From contig SADC01000024.1 in the NCBI GenBank assembly GCA_004194705.1, forward strand, positions 186,001 through 250,000: DNA of 64,000 bases, in the 5' to 3' direction. Source of the DNA: Ditylenchus dipsaci. Its lineage: Eukaryota > Nematoda > Chromadorea > Rhabditida > Anguinidae. Shown piece by piece: positions 11,238 to 23,172 of the stretch; position 1 is the first letter of the stretch; each line of letters begins with the position of its first letter. The notes under the pieces are model-generated. The model did not search any database. It saw nothing but the letters and a program-made list of their open reading frames with translations, and had not been told where the DNA came from. The translations under genes and the position numbers were made by a program.

Positions 11238-12707
11238 ATACTACTTTACAGCTATTAATCGATTACGGCTTTGGCTAGTGGCTTTCTATTTCGAAAAAGT
11301 TCAATGTTCAAAATCGGAGCTGCAGCCAACCTTGCAAGTTCTGTTAACTTCAGCTGAGATCACCCCTAGTTATATTTGAAAAGTTACAAAAATATATATT
11401 GTCAAGACTAGTAACTAAATAGCTATTTTTAGAAACTAGTTTTTATAAAACGAAATCTTAATCTTTGGTTGCTTAACGATCAAACATCTCCAGCAAAGGG
11501 ATACATCCTTTTTACAACACACATTCTATCCAAAGATCACAATATATATTAAAATATATTTACCATAATAATTGTTGTTGTAGTTATTGTTGTTGTTATA
11601 GCCATAATAACCATTTCCGTACCCATTCGAATAATAACTATTATAATAGTTACTGTTTCTACTGCCGTAGGGGCTAGAATAGTAGCTGCCATACTGATAA
11701 CTTGGGTAAGAATAGCTGCGAGAGGGGTAAGAATAGTGGTAGCTTCTACCTGAGCCGGCATTAGATTCATCAAAATAGTGCCGGAGGTGAACATATCTGC
11801 CTGTCTTTTGCTTTTGGACAACTTGTAAGACGATTTTTAGAGGTGGCCACATTTGCATTCGCCAATTCAATGAAAATTGATGTCGCGAAAAACATTAAAA
11901 ATAAAAAATATAGATTAAACATGCTGTCTAGATGATGGATTTACTCAAAAAGAGATTTGAAGAGCGTTCGTTTTTCAAACTTGAGTGTTCTTTAAATAGA
12001 CACAAGTATAGTTTCTAGTCTCTTCCTTCTAGAGTGACCTCTTCTCCGGTCAGCTGTGTTTGTTTCGCACAAATTTCACTAACTACACTTCCTTAACGTC
12101 AACCTACAGATGAAAATTTCCGCTTGGCTAACTGCAAATCTGCACACAATTTTTTTATTAGTTTTTTTACTGAAGTTATTCCTGTGTGTTCAATGTATTG
12201 CAACAATTTTACATACTACAACAATTTTTAGGAAAATTGAAAGAAGATAAAGAAGGATGACAATTATTTTCCACTACAGCATTGACCACTAGAAAAGGTT
12301 GATCAGTGGTTTCCGTGTTTTTCTTGTGAAAATCTGCAAGAAATATGTTTTTGTGTTAATTAAAAAGATGCGAGGCAAAGGGTGATTTGGTTTTCGCAAA
12401 ATGACTCATATAATAGTTGGGTTGTCAAAAAAGTGTTGTATGAACTTTTGATGAGCACAAGGTCATTTATTATAGTTAAAGCAATTTTCAAGGTTCAAAT
12501 ATTCTAACTAAAAGTTATGCTGAAAACAAAAATAAAAGTATTTTTTCAGTCAAAAAAGTCAATGCCTCGAATATTCAAGGCAAATTGTTAAAAAGGACAC
12601 AAATTCAATCAGCTTGACCTACATTAGACCAAAAGGATACTCTCATTCACGTTTTAATATGAAGACGATCAATAAGGGCAGCTTAATTTTGGCAACCTCT
12701 TGAACGC

Positions 12708-13290
12708 CTTGTTTGGAGCTTCGCCTGTATTGTGATAGCTTATTAGAACCTAAAGTAGCTTATCTGAGCATAAATATTACACAAACAAGCAAATTAAGTG
12801 GTCTTTTGTCATTAAACGTCACGAGAACAGATGTGTACAAATGCAAAGAAACTCAATTTTTGTTGATCAGAAAAAATTTGATAGAGAAAAAGGGGAGGTT
12901 TCAAAACTACTCTAGCCTTCTTTATTAAAATAATAATCAATCAAATAACCCGAAAAAAAATTTGAAGAGCAAGCATGGGGTAGATTAGAAAAGACATTTG
13001 GATTGTCCATGAACTCATTTTTAATTCGTCCTTACTAATAAGTGATGTGGAAGCCTTGATAAGGTGTTTTCTTCTCACTTCAAATAGCCGGTCAGTTTCT
13101 TTTGGATGCTCGAGTGACTCAAGTCTAATCAAGTTTTTTTTGCCTGAAATAGTTTTACAAGGCGTCACACGAAAGACTGAACAAAAGTACCAGCTTTTCC
13201 GATATCAATCTCAAGATTCTTGACCAAAATGTTGAAAAGACTCTGGTCTTGAAGGTGGCAAATTCCAACTGGTGGTGGCGCATATTTTGG
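12708..13290 (+). CDS. Candidate exons of an unrecognised gene, unit 1
   Basis: I do not recognise this protein. An open block from about 12713 contains two N-glycosylation-type sites (NITQ, NVTR). After a gap come an exon near 13066-13122 (FFSLQIAGQFLLDARVTQ, ending at GTCTAAT) and an exon at 13153-13290 after a GAAATAG acceptor, ending at GTCTGC (FYKASHERLNKSTSFSDINL through NSNWWWRIFW). The last two are phase-compatible and identical in unit 2. The first block is interrupted by homopolymer differences here but open for 112 codons in unit 2. The opposite strand is also open, so strand assignment is tentative. Confidence 0.3.
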
Positions 13291-14960
13291 GTCTGCAAAC
13301 TGCAAGATATAAAACATTTTTTGCTTCGTCTAGACAAAAAGCTGATATACAGTCGAAATTCGTTATAACGAAACTCTATATAACGAAAAACTCGATATAA
13401 CAAACTTTTTTCATTTGGTTGTCCTGATCGAAAATAAGCCAAAATAAAACTCCACATAAAGAAACTTTGGTATGCATGCTTTTTCATGCATCCAGAGTCA
13501 CTTTCGAGAGATTTGTGTCTAAGGTATGTAGGTGTGCGCAGGGCCCGTTCTGGGGCGCAGGGGGCTTAAGAGTTAGAGATGCGCGCACTCACTTCCCTTA
13601 GACATCAATCCGATCATCATTATCAAAAATGCTTACAGAGACTCTTTTTGCCCAGCTCCAGTGACCAAAAATAGTGAAGAATACCCTTAAGTAAACCAAA
13701 TAATAGATATCCAGGTACACCTCTGTACTTTTACCTTGCCCCCCCCCAAGGCAAAAAGTCGATTTTTGGTCAAATCGTTTTTTTCTAAAAATGGTCTTTC
13801 GCGCCCTAAAAACATGTTTTCTACACGTTTCGACTCTTGAAATATCGAAAAAAAGTGGTTGAAAGTTTATTTTTAGTGAGTTCAAGACTGTGTAGTCAAG
13901 CCAGGTAGTAGTCCTGCCAGATAGTGCTTTAAGGTGATCTAAAATAAAGCTTTTTGAGCGTTGAGCAAACCTCCAAAATTATATTCCAAAAGGCATATTG
14001 TCCTAAAACTTCGATTTTGCTGCATAAACCTTAACTTCTGACACCGGATTCATGCATGGTTCAGCATGGTTGATTTAATAAAGAAACTGCCTTTTGATTC
14101 TTACACTCACAGTCAAGTTTCTTATTTTAGATATACTCGAAAACGTTTGTTTAACACTCTAAAGGCCTTGTTTTAGTATATTTCAAAACAATATCCGATG
14201 CAATTTTTCTTGCTCTGGCGGTTGGATTGGTGGTTGCTCGAGTGTTTTGGAGGTGGTTTAAGATGGTCTGGATGGTCAGGGATAGTTTGCCGTGATTTGG
14301 GTAGTTTGAGATGGTTTGGACACAACCTAAAAAATTTCCGAAAAAATATAAAAATATGCCTTGGCCTACCTTGTCGTTTTCGGAGCGATTTCCAAATTTA
14401 CCAGGTCCGGTATATTTGGAAAACGTTTATATGCCTAATTCATACCCACATACAGAAAATTTGGTACTATTCCATTGTACCCATTCCCCCTTCCCTTCCC
14501 TTCCCAACCCCTTCCCTTCCCAACCCCCTTCCCTTAATGTTCGGCCAAAATTTTCTCGATACTATCCATTTTGGAGCCACTTCGTGCGGGGAGGCCTACT
14601 ATTGGAGACTGGCCTTCAAATAGAATAAAAACGGTTATAAAAAAGCTCTCCCTCCCCACATGCGCAAGTTCATTAATAAAGTAAAGTAGAGTTTTTTGAA
14701 CTAACTTTTGTTACTTCGTAAGAAAGTACTAAAAAGTACTGTTATAGTGAAACTTCGCTACAGCATAACTCAAGAGCCGGCTGAAAATTATGTTACAGCG
14801 AGGTTCAAAACGGAGTCAAATAAGGCTGTCAGACTTATCAAAGAAAAAAAATATTATTTTATAACGAGTTTTATGTTCTATAAAATTATGTTATATCGAG
14901 GTTTGACTATAAGCGATTTTAGATGTTCATTACTCTTATTTAATGCGAAAATCTCCCAAA
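13291..14960. other. Non-coding stretch spanning the deletion scar
   Basis: It contains a truncated mariner-like TIR (cagtcgaaattcgttataac near 13353), the junction at about 13457 where unit 1 lacks 8.2 kb, a remnant of the foldback family (13460-13640), a CT-rich run (ccttccc repeats, 14487-14535) and fragments related to the 45066-45520 palindrome. Open frames at 14198-14628 change sequence and length between the units and are not supported as genes. Confidence 0.5.
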
Positions 14961-16386
14961 ATGGTTTCTACAAATATTCTATTGCTACTACTACCTGCTC
15001 AAGTGATGTTCATTGACGCTTACACCATTTATCGTAACATGTTTTTATTGTTCAATAAAAGTAGTCAACATTTTTTGTAGAACGACAATCAGACGGCAAT
15101 AAATTTCGAGTAGAAAACGCAGAATCACATAACAGCTTGGAGTCTGGATCATTGCCTTTTGCAGCTCTTGAACAACATTTAGACAGTAATATTGTGGACT
15201 ATTCACCTGTTTCTCTCTCTTCAACCAATAATCCAGCCAAGTACAACAAAGAAGAACACAAGCTTCGTGGCAGAGAGAAATTAACTGAAGACAGCTCTAA
15301 TTGGGCAGTAGAAAAAGTCTCTACACAAATGGGATATGCTCAAAAACTCTCCAAAACACAAAGTAATAACTTAACTAAAATACTAAATTTATCGTACATT
15401 AAGAGCGAAAATTTGCTGCAAAAACTTTTCTCATCCGGCTGACTTCCGCAAATATCAGCGATACAATGAGCTTTCTAGTAGTACATGACATGCTGAATAA
15501 GCAAATACTGCTATATGATTAAAAGCAAAAAAAGGTAGAAAAAAATAACGTAAAAGTTCTCAAACCTAAAATTCAAACTCCGTATTCTTTCTTCGGTATG
15601 GTTAATTTGCATGTGAAATTGCTCTTAAAATACCAAATCAATGTCAAATTTCAAATTCTGCTCGAGACAAGAAATTTCTTTTGAGGTTGAGATGTGCACA
15701 CACCCTTAGTTGCTGGATGGAAAGCTTTTCGGACAGAAAAAAACGCGGAAAGTTTTTCAAAAAAGTGGAACGAAATTAAAATTAGTAGCTGTAAAATTTC
15801 TCGTATTATGTAGTTGAAATCCTACAGCTATCCATGTACAGTTATTGACTATATTCTATAATATACGAGAAATTTTACAATTATAGATAATCTTGTATAA
15901 TTTAGAATATAATTGAAAAATGTAAGTTGATCACTGTAGAATTTAGACACTCGTGTTGATGCACTTCGTTAAGAAATACGATATTTCCGTTAATTTTCAA
16001 TTTTTTCTAGAAATGGTCAGACTTCCAGCTAGAACAGCTCTGAACAACCACGACATTGGTGTTTTCCAACCTACTGTTGTTAGTCCTAGTACTCCTAGCA
16101 CTCCTAAAGGTATAGACAGTGTCTGGCTGAAAGCACTGAAAGAAATTTTGTTGGAATTTAAAGTGAGTTTTTCGCGACCATATTTAGATTAATTTAATCT
16201 AAAAGACTGCAGAAGAAAATGCGCAGCTCTGACGCCTCACAGCCATCTTTTGTCAAATCTAACAGTGTGGAAAGTACACCAACACAAGAATTTCGAAGAC
16301 GGAAACCAACAGCTCAGTTGATGGAAAACGAGAGATTGGCAAAGAGAAAGATTACCATTCTACCTACTAGATTTCAAGACAATTGA
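14961..16386 (+). CDS. Putative secreted protein, 226 aa, four exons, unit 1
   Basis: I do not recognise the family. Exons are 14961-15033, 15081-15362, 16011-16162 and 16213-16386. All introns are GT-AG and every phase agrees, giving one frame from ATG to TGA. The N-terminus is a likely signal peptide (MVSTNILLLLLPAQVMF), followed by acidic and Ser-rich sequence, then RLPARTALNNHD, a Ser/Thr/Pro stretch (VVSPSTPSTP), an amphipathic helix (WLKALKEILLEFKKKM) and a basic C-terminus (EFRRRKPTAQLMENERLAKR). There are no cysteines. The start was chosen because the first exon joins in phase and supplies the only hydrophobic leader. The unit 2 copy (47201-48620) differs by a few substitutions only, with frame kept. 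The transcript ends about 920 bp before the convergent troponin I gene. Confidence 0.6.
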
Positions 16387-17304
16387 TAGACAGGAAAAAG
16401 AAAAAAATTGATTGATTTTTGTTATTAGGTCGTCCCCAAAAATCCTGCTCATTTTTTCTAATGAATTTTCCTGGCATTATGTTTTCCCTTTAAATATTTT
16501 AAAAAGTTTTTTGAAGTTAACCTCTTATTTTGTAGCTGGCAACCTAAGCTACAAAATGAGAGGTCAACTGTGAAAAACTTCTCAAAAAATGTAGAGTGAA
16601 AATACAATGCCACAAAAATTACATTTGAAAAAGATGGACAGAACTTTTGGACGAACTAATACTGTTAAGTTTTTCGTGTAACTTACAGTTCTTTTGTGAA
16701 AAAAACGGCACACTACAGAACACCCCACCCAATCAATTAAATAATACTCGGCACAGTCAATTGAGGTATACTCACCTAATCAATAGAATGGGTGGGGTAT
16801 ACCTTAATCGAGTGAGTGGGGCAGTCAAGTATTCTTTAATCTATTGAAGAAGGTCTTCTTTAAATCCCTTGCAATCTCTGGGTTAAAATGAAAATACTTG
16901 CGTAAAATTTTAGACAACATCAATTCTTAAGTAGGTTACCATATTTAATTTAATTTTTTTACGTAAAAAACGCCATTTTTTTTCAAAGTTGCAGAATATA
17001 CTTTGTTTTAGGATAGCTTGGTAATATATTTTATTAAGAAATATATTTTAACATATTTCATTGGTTTAGGCCAAAAACTAGCACAGGACACTCTGGAAGT
17101 GGAGTGTACACCCAGGGTGCACACTATATCGAGTTTTGACTCTATTCGAAAAAAAATCTAAAATAATGGTCGTCCCGACCAAAAAACCGAAAGAATCACA
17201 CTTATTCATTATTGTCAAAATCTTATTTATTTACTGTGTATAAAGACTATTTTTGAGTTATTATCAAGACTAACATTACCACACAACAAAAAAGTTTACT
17301 GGAA

Positions 17305-19031
17305 TTAGTTTTTAGACCACTCCACTTTTGTCTTTTCTTCTTTCTAAAACAAAAACATCATTCTTTTAGGCACCATTAAACCAACCTCCTCTATGACGAA
17401 TTGTTTTTTGTCAACTGTTTTGAGATTATTGCGGAAATCCACTTTAGATTCTCCTTTTTTCTTGATTTTGTCAAACTGACTATCAGTTTTGGACACTTTT
17501 TTCAGGGTGGGCTTGACGCTGCGAAAAAAAGTATGGAATATTGTATTTTAAATTGAGTAGAAAAAGTTACAATTTGCCGCGAAGATCGTTGACAGCAATA
17601 CTCAATTCATTGATTTCAAAGTCTTTTTGGCGCACTTTGTAGGACAAGTCGTAGGAAGCTGACTCTAATTCTCTAAAATGAACAAAAAATATTTTTGTTG
17701 AATTAGAATGACTTTTTACGTAATACGATCAACAAACTCCTGTCCAACTTTGTGCCATTCAGCTAAAAGTGTAATTACGTTAAATAAGTAAGCTAAAGCG
17801 TCTTCGAAATTGTCTCAGCAACTACCGCGCTTTATCTGAAAACCCACTTAACCGTATGATATACTCGACTCTGTCACTAACGCACACCCAAAAGGTTCAT
17901 TCCCGCTTAGGGTCCGACACTTTTTTACCCTAAATTTTATAGCTATTTGCTGATTGTAATTCGCCAGCCTAGTGCGAAAGGTCGCTAGGATCCCTATTTC
18001 GTCAATCGTTTGAAACACTATATTTTCATCATTTAGACCCGCGACTCTCCCAAAAGCGCACGCACGTTTTCTAAATTGACAGAGTCGACTGTAATCCATT
18101 TCCCGAATTCACTTCCCGGCGTGCACTCCTCAAGTTAGTTCCAGGCTAGGGTCCAATACCTTTTAAATCTGATTTTCGAAGTATTTTGTCCATTCCGATT
18201 CTTCAGTTCCGCAATGTCATAAGAATTTCAATTTTACCATTTGTTTCTAAGATACACTATAGTTTCACCATTTATAGATGCCCGGGTTTAAGTTTATCGA
18301 AATAGGTTTGAATGAATTCGTATTTGTTATCACATCTTAATTGAGCGATTTTCACAAAAAATTGCACTTCTGATATTGATGTTACTACATTTCAACGATA
18401 TATTGTCTCTTTTAAATATGGCTCTAAAGTTTAGAGTCTAAACACTAAACACATTTTCTTATTTTGAACGAGGGATTTTCAAGGAAATGCAGTGTGTTGC
18501 TTAAATCACACTTTAAATAATTCTATGCTTACCCTCAGACATAGAGTCCAAATCAGGAAGTGGAAGTATTCGTTCAGCAAGAATTCTCTGTCTTTCTTGT
18601 TCTTTCAGCATCTGCTGCTGTTTCAGATCTTCCGCTGCTTTCAACATCAACAGCTTCTAGACAAGAATTTTTTTTAAATTAGCTAAAGCTCATATTTGAA
18701 AAGCCAGCTTACACGGAGTTTCTTTTTTCGCTCAGGTGTTAAAAAGCCTAAAATTAACTTTTCTGTTTTTCGCTGTTTTTTAAATAAACAATTGTACACC
18801 TTTTTTGGCCTTCTTCATCCTGCCAGCTTCTTCTAACCTTTTTCGCACTTCGGCTTTAAAATATTGAGTTATTTATATGAAATTATATTAGCAAAACACA
18901 CCTTTTTTTCGGTCACGATCAGCTTGTCGTTTTTGCTAAAAAAATTTGTAAAATCAATATTAGAATGTGAATAGTAGTTTGTTGATTACATCTTCTTCGT
19001 CGTCTGACTGAGGCCTCCATAGCGTGGTTGA
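17305..19031 (-). CDS. Troponin I, unit 1 copy
   Basis: Inhibitory subunit of the troponin complex, which binds actin and troponin C on muscle thin filaments. Minus-strand exons: 18990-19031 (tentative), 18902-18935, 18800-18853, 18713-18747, 18533-18656, 17720-17762, 17571-17672, 17386-17518 and 17305-17343. Phases agree from 18935 to the TAA stop. Recognisable blocks in order: [89 protein letters not shown], the inhibitory/actin-binding region; and the tail VEWSKN. This is the nematode/arthropod pattern. About 200 residues are assembled. The N-terminal exon is uncertain: the acidic DDEED end fits in phase, but no ATG lies in that frame unless an earlier exon exists; the ATG at 19060 is out of phase. 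The 770-bp intron (17763-18532) carries no other supported gene. Confidence 0.88.
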
Positions 19032-19187
19032 CTATTTGCGAACTCTTGTGAAGGGTCCATGGTTGATCTGCCGAATAGGAAATATTTTAATGGTTTGAAC
19101 ACGCCTGATAAATAAGAAGAAGGGAATGCAACACTTTGGCAAATAACTAGAAATAATAAAAAAAAATAACTGAAGAAATATTCAAAA

Positions 19188-19419
19188 TACCGTATTTTCT
19201 CTAATGAACGCGCTCCCTGACTTTGAGGGTTTGTATCTCAGAGCAGAATCTTTTTTCGATTGTTTTTTCTGCATTTTCTTAGCTCCCGCGAGCTCTACCG
19301 ATTCTGCTTTTTAGATTTTTGATTTTCGCCCAAAAATATCGAGATTTACCTCAAATTTTTCCGATCTTTGGGGATCCAAAAATATACGCGCCGGCGCGTT
19401 ATTTAGAGAAAATACGGTA
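19188..19419. mobile_element. TACCGTATTT-type MITE
   Basis: It starts taccgtattttctctaatg and ends atttagagaaaatacggta. It lies just upstream of the troponin I gene. Two related, more degenerate termini follow at 19464, 19707 and 20023-20126. The second copy is 51428-51660. Confidence 0.7.
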
Positions 19420-20646
19420 GGCCGAAAATGTCTTTATCAGCCCTGTGCATTTTCAAAACATTTACCATGTTTCCTCTAATAGTCTCTAAAATTGTTCAAA
19501 AATCTGGAGCTGATCTTAAGATTCTTGGTTTCTCAACCATAATAGAAACGCAAAAATCGGCTTAAATTTTCTATTTATAAAATCGCCAGTTTATTTTATT
19601 TCTGGGAACACTAACAAATGTTTAGAAACAGAATTTTTTTAATCGCCGGAATTAGGAAAGCATGAAAATTGACTTTTAAATTTATAGCCTAACTAATATG
19701 TGCATACCGTATTTTCTTTATTGAGCGGGCCACCTACGGGAGGCTTGAAAAATAAACGGGCCCTCTTAACTAAAGGGCCAACTGAGGGCCTCCAAATCCA
19801 AATTTTTTGAACTAGATTCTTAAGATTCTATTAGCATAATTTATTGACTTAGCCTAGTATTTTGTTATAAATTTAGCTTTTTAGGTTCAATATTTTAAGA
19901 TATATTTTGTCATAATTGTAGCTTGGTACGCTTAGTACAATTATTACTGAACTACCACAAGTTTCACGTAGAAAAAAGCCTTCAATCTTTATTCCACAGA
20001 ATCCCTATCGGATAAACTTGTACTACCGTACTTTGTTTAATAGGACGCTATGGTGACTTATTTTTCAATCGCACTCCAGGTGGTGGCTAATTAGAGTTAA
20101 GTGGGTAATTAGAGAAAATAAGGTATAATTTCATTTTACCCAGATTACAAAGTACGAAAACTATTTTTGGCTAAGTAACTAAAAAAATGTTTGTTTCACA
20201 AAAAATTCGTTTTTTCATTATCAATAAGAAGAGTGACATGAATTTAACTTTCTCTTGTTATACAAAACATGGTTATACATTTTTACAATTATCGATGCGT
20301 TAGACTTTTTTCTTCAGCTGTTCGCATTAAAGTAATTTATATGTGCAATTCACAGCCTGTTCTTGCACAAATTAACAAAATGTCATACGCTAGCATGGCC
20401 AGTGATAAGTAAAACCTAGACCAGTAATAAGCTTGTTAAGTGCATGCAAAAAAGTGTAAGTTGAAGTTCATTGTAACAAGTTCAATTGCTGAAACTTCTT
20501 CAATTTCATGATTTTCTGGTTAACTATATGTACAAAAAAGAATGAATCATATTATTTTTTAAAGCAAAAATCAATAAAAAAATTAAAAAGATTGCGAATT
20601 TTTTGAAAAAGACATATTGGAAAAAATACTAAAATTTGCTTGAAAA

Positions 20647-20738
20647 ACGGGCGCCGGAACCGGAGTTTTTCAAAATCGGCGCCGAGCGCCGGCGCCCTTA
20701 TTTTCTGAAAATTTTTGGGGCGTACACCGGCGCCCGTG
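20647..20738. repeat. GC-rich multi-hairpin insertion
   Basis: A 92-bp island of very high GC in AT-rich DNA starts acgggcgccgg and ends ccggcgcccgt. It has internal palindromes (cggcgccgagcgccggcgcc). It looks like a small TIR element. The second copy is at about 52890-52980. Confidence 0.5.
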
Positions 20739-20774
20739 CCACTATGCTCATATAAACATTGCTCAATAAAGTGA

Positions 20775-21022
20775 ATTTTCGGCGCTACTGTAATATACCC
20801 CCCCCCCCTAAAAACCTCCTGTAATATACCAACCACGCAAGCATCCCCTCGCACCCCATAAATTTTTTATTAGAAATTAGGCTTAGCCCTAAGGATTAGG
20901 TTTCGGGCTGTAGGCAATAGGTTCAGGGATAACACGTAATAATTTCACCACTTTTCAAAAAAAGTATGGTTTCGGGGTACCTGAAAAATTATTGATGGGG
21001 GGGGGGGTATATTACAGTAGCT
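20775..21022. repeat. C/G-run-capped TIR element
   Basis: Left end ttcggcgctactgtaatata with a C-run; right end a G-run with tatattacagtagc. The interior carries aaattaggcttagccctaag. It abuts the foldback element at 21071. The second copy is 53019-53265. Confidence 0.6.
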
Positions 21023-21070
21023 TTTTTTTGGGAAGGGGGAGGGGTTCTTTATATGACAGTAGCATCGAAT

Positions 21071-21769
21071 TTTCGACCCTACTTGAATATACCCCCCCCC
21101 AAATCAACTTTTTTTAAAAGTGTTTCCAAACACCTTATATCGACCTAAAATGGCCTCAGGAGTTCAAAAAAGACATTATTTTTGAGTTTATGGTCAATAA
21201 AAAATCGAGTTTTGGACACTTTTAAATTTTGACTTTTTACCTGTTTTAGCATGTTTGGTCACTGGAGCTGGGCAAAAATAGTCTCTAAATGCATTTTCGA
21301 TCAAGAGTCTTGCTCGGAATTATGTCTAAGGTAAGTGAGTGCGCGCATCTCTAACTCTCAAGCCCCCTGCGCCCCCTTCAGGGGCTTGGTTGCTTGGGGT
21401 TGAGATGCGCACACCCACATACCTTAGACGCAAATCTCTCGAAAATAACTCTGGATGCATAAAAAATGTATGCATACCAGAGTTTATTTATGCGGTAGGC
21501 CCCAGTCAACAAAACTATGTTCAACATCTTCCTTTTGTTAGAAATTGGCACCTTTTGGGTCCATTCCACCCAAATACAGACCTAAATCCCTATAAAAATG
21601 GTCAAAATGGGTGATTTTGGGCGGTCCCAAAACTCAGTTTTTTATTGATCAGAACTCAAAAACAATGCCTTTTTTGAACTCCTGAGGCCATTTTAGGTCG
21701 ATATAGGGTGTTTGGAAACACTTTGAAAAAAGTTGATTTGGGGGGGGGGGTATGTCCAAGTAGCGCCGA
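21071..21769. repeat. Foldback element, reference copy
   Basis: It runs from cgaccctacttgaatat with a C-run and aaatcaactttttt to the mirrored aaaaaagttgattt, G-run, tatgtccaagtagcgcc. Arms of about 280 bp enclose a centre containing ctcaagccccctgcgc and aggggcttggttgcttggg. It is non-coding; apparent open frames are recurrent artefacts of the family. Confidence 0.75.
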
Positions 21770-21846
21770 ATTTCCTTAATTTGGACACATTTCAGCAAAA
21801 AAGGCTATTTCATCATTTTTGAAAAGATTTTAATCCTATATAGAGA

Positions 21847-22379
21847 CAGGGTGCACATATCGTTTTTGGGAAAAGGGCGTACAATCATAAAATGGGGGCG
21901 TTTATAAGAAAAATTTGCCAAAAAGGGGCGTCAAACTAATCAAGACAAAATGAACAAAATTATATTTTATGACACTTTATTCAGCCAGAAAACAATCGAG
22001 CCATTCAACAACAACACAAACTCATTTAAACCAATCATATTTCTCACTGGACCTGGCTTTCTTCATTAAATTTTCTTGAAAGGAAGTAGTCGTAACATCG
22101 ATGCAATCGAATCAGTGTTGATCTTGACATAGATGAGAGCATTACGAAAAGCATTAAATAAACGTTTTGGCTTTAAACTTTAAAGTTAAAGTGGCACACA
22201 AATTACATTACTAGCAAAATAGACACTAGTAAAATAAGAAAACAATAAAAAGTGGCATAAAACCTTTAAAAGTGGAAACTTTAAGGAAAAACGTTTAATG
22301 TTCGCCCCTTTTTCAAAATAAAAAGGGGCGAAATATCCAAAAGGGGCGAACGCCCCAAAAGGGCGATATGGGCACCCTG
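21847..22379. mobile_element. hAT-type MITE, 533 bp, present only in unit 1
   Basis: Ends are cagggtgcacatatcg and cgatatgggcaccctg, an inverted repeat beginning CAGGG as in hAT elements. It is flanked by 8-bp near-duplications (tatagaga, tatagagt). Unit 2 has the uninterrupted site with a single tatagagt at about 54088, so this is a filled/empty pair. Subterminal repeats of aaaaggggcg are present. There is no coding capacity. Confidence 0.85.
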
Positions 22380-22881
22380 TATAGAGTGCAAATCTTAAAA
22401 TGATGAGAACCCTGCATTAGCGCCAAGTCTGATTTAAAAATCAAAAAAATTATCAAAACAAAAAAGGTCATCTCTATGAGAAAAGCGGAGAAGATTGATG
22501 CGAAAAAATATAACTTGTTTTGTATCGAAAATAAATTCGGTGTCAGTATCAAACATTTGCTTAAAAGTGAAGAAATTTGAAGAAATTGGAATATAATTTA
22601 TATGATCTCTCCTGTTTCCGAAATTTTATTCATTCTGAAATTTTAATTAGTACACACCACAAATACGGTAATCCGTGTTAATTTGTGGATTTTTGAACAA
22701 AACCTTAAAAAGAGTCTGCATAACGTACAGTAATGCGGTGCCATCAGAGACAACCAAAAACGTTTTTTCTAATTCACGCAAAAAATTAGACACATTGGCA
22801 GACTGCTAACTAGCACAAAAGTGTGTATACACAAACTAAAACACTGGGTAGAATAACATAAAGAAGTTGCTAACAAGTTGA

Positions 22882-23130
22882 ATGGATCACTCCAATGCTA
22901 ACAGTTTAGCTAACCAGCTAGCAAGACTGGTAAATACCAACATCCAGCTAGCACTGAAGAGTAATGCGCACCCACAGCTTGTGTATTTTTTAAGAAGAGG
23001 ATTTAGAAATGAGATACTCCTACCTACCCAGCTACCTACTATTCCAGTTGGCTGGCTGCTAATGCTAGGCTTGAGCTTGGAAAAAGATACTATGTACAAT
23101 TTACTTTATTTTAGGTTTTATACACGATGA
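22882..23130 (+). CDS. Hypothetical 82-aa protein, unit 1
   Basis: The open frame starts MDHSNANSLANQLARL and is identical at protein level in unit 2 (54591-54839), whereas flanking DNA differs by small indels. There is no signal peptide or known motif. The DNA is enriched in GCTA/TAGC steps, and the antisense strand is also open for 70 codons, so conservation may only reflect a recent duplication. Confidence 0.3.
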   Translation: MDHSNANSLANQLARLVNTNIQLALKSNAHPQLVYFLRRGFRNEILLPTQLPTIPVGWLLMLGLSLEKDTMYNLLYFRFYTR

Positions 23131-23172
23131 AATAAATGGCAACTCCACATAGAAAATGATTTTTTTAACAAA

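Larger units (their letters stand above)
8751..11922 (-). pseudogene. Secreted YG-rich peptide precursor B, unit 1 copy with two frameshifts
   Basis: Exon 1 (11922-11564) begins with ATG and a signal peptide, then KSKRQADMFTSGTIL and a long Tyr/Ser/Gly/Asn repeat. It ends at a GTAAAT donor in phase 1. The only compatible acceptor seen downstream is TTTTGCAG at 8783, followed by exon 2 (8782-8751), which gives GRGYYGYYGY and a stop, implying an intron of about 2.8 kb filled with repeats. Compared with the intact unit 2 copy (32796-35964), exon 1 lacks one T in a T-run near 11837 and one C near 11757, so the signal peptide and the YG repeat are in different frames. Both losses are in homopolymers, so consensus error is as likely as decay. 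Joining the two exons is an inference from phase and composition. Confidence 0.55.

Noticed and set aside
14198..14628. Pro-rich open frames (also 46314-46865, 183 codons)
   Set aside because: They run through a CT-rich ccttccc tract and the two units differ in sequence and frame upstream; no signal, domain or splice structure.
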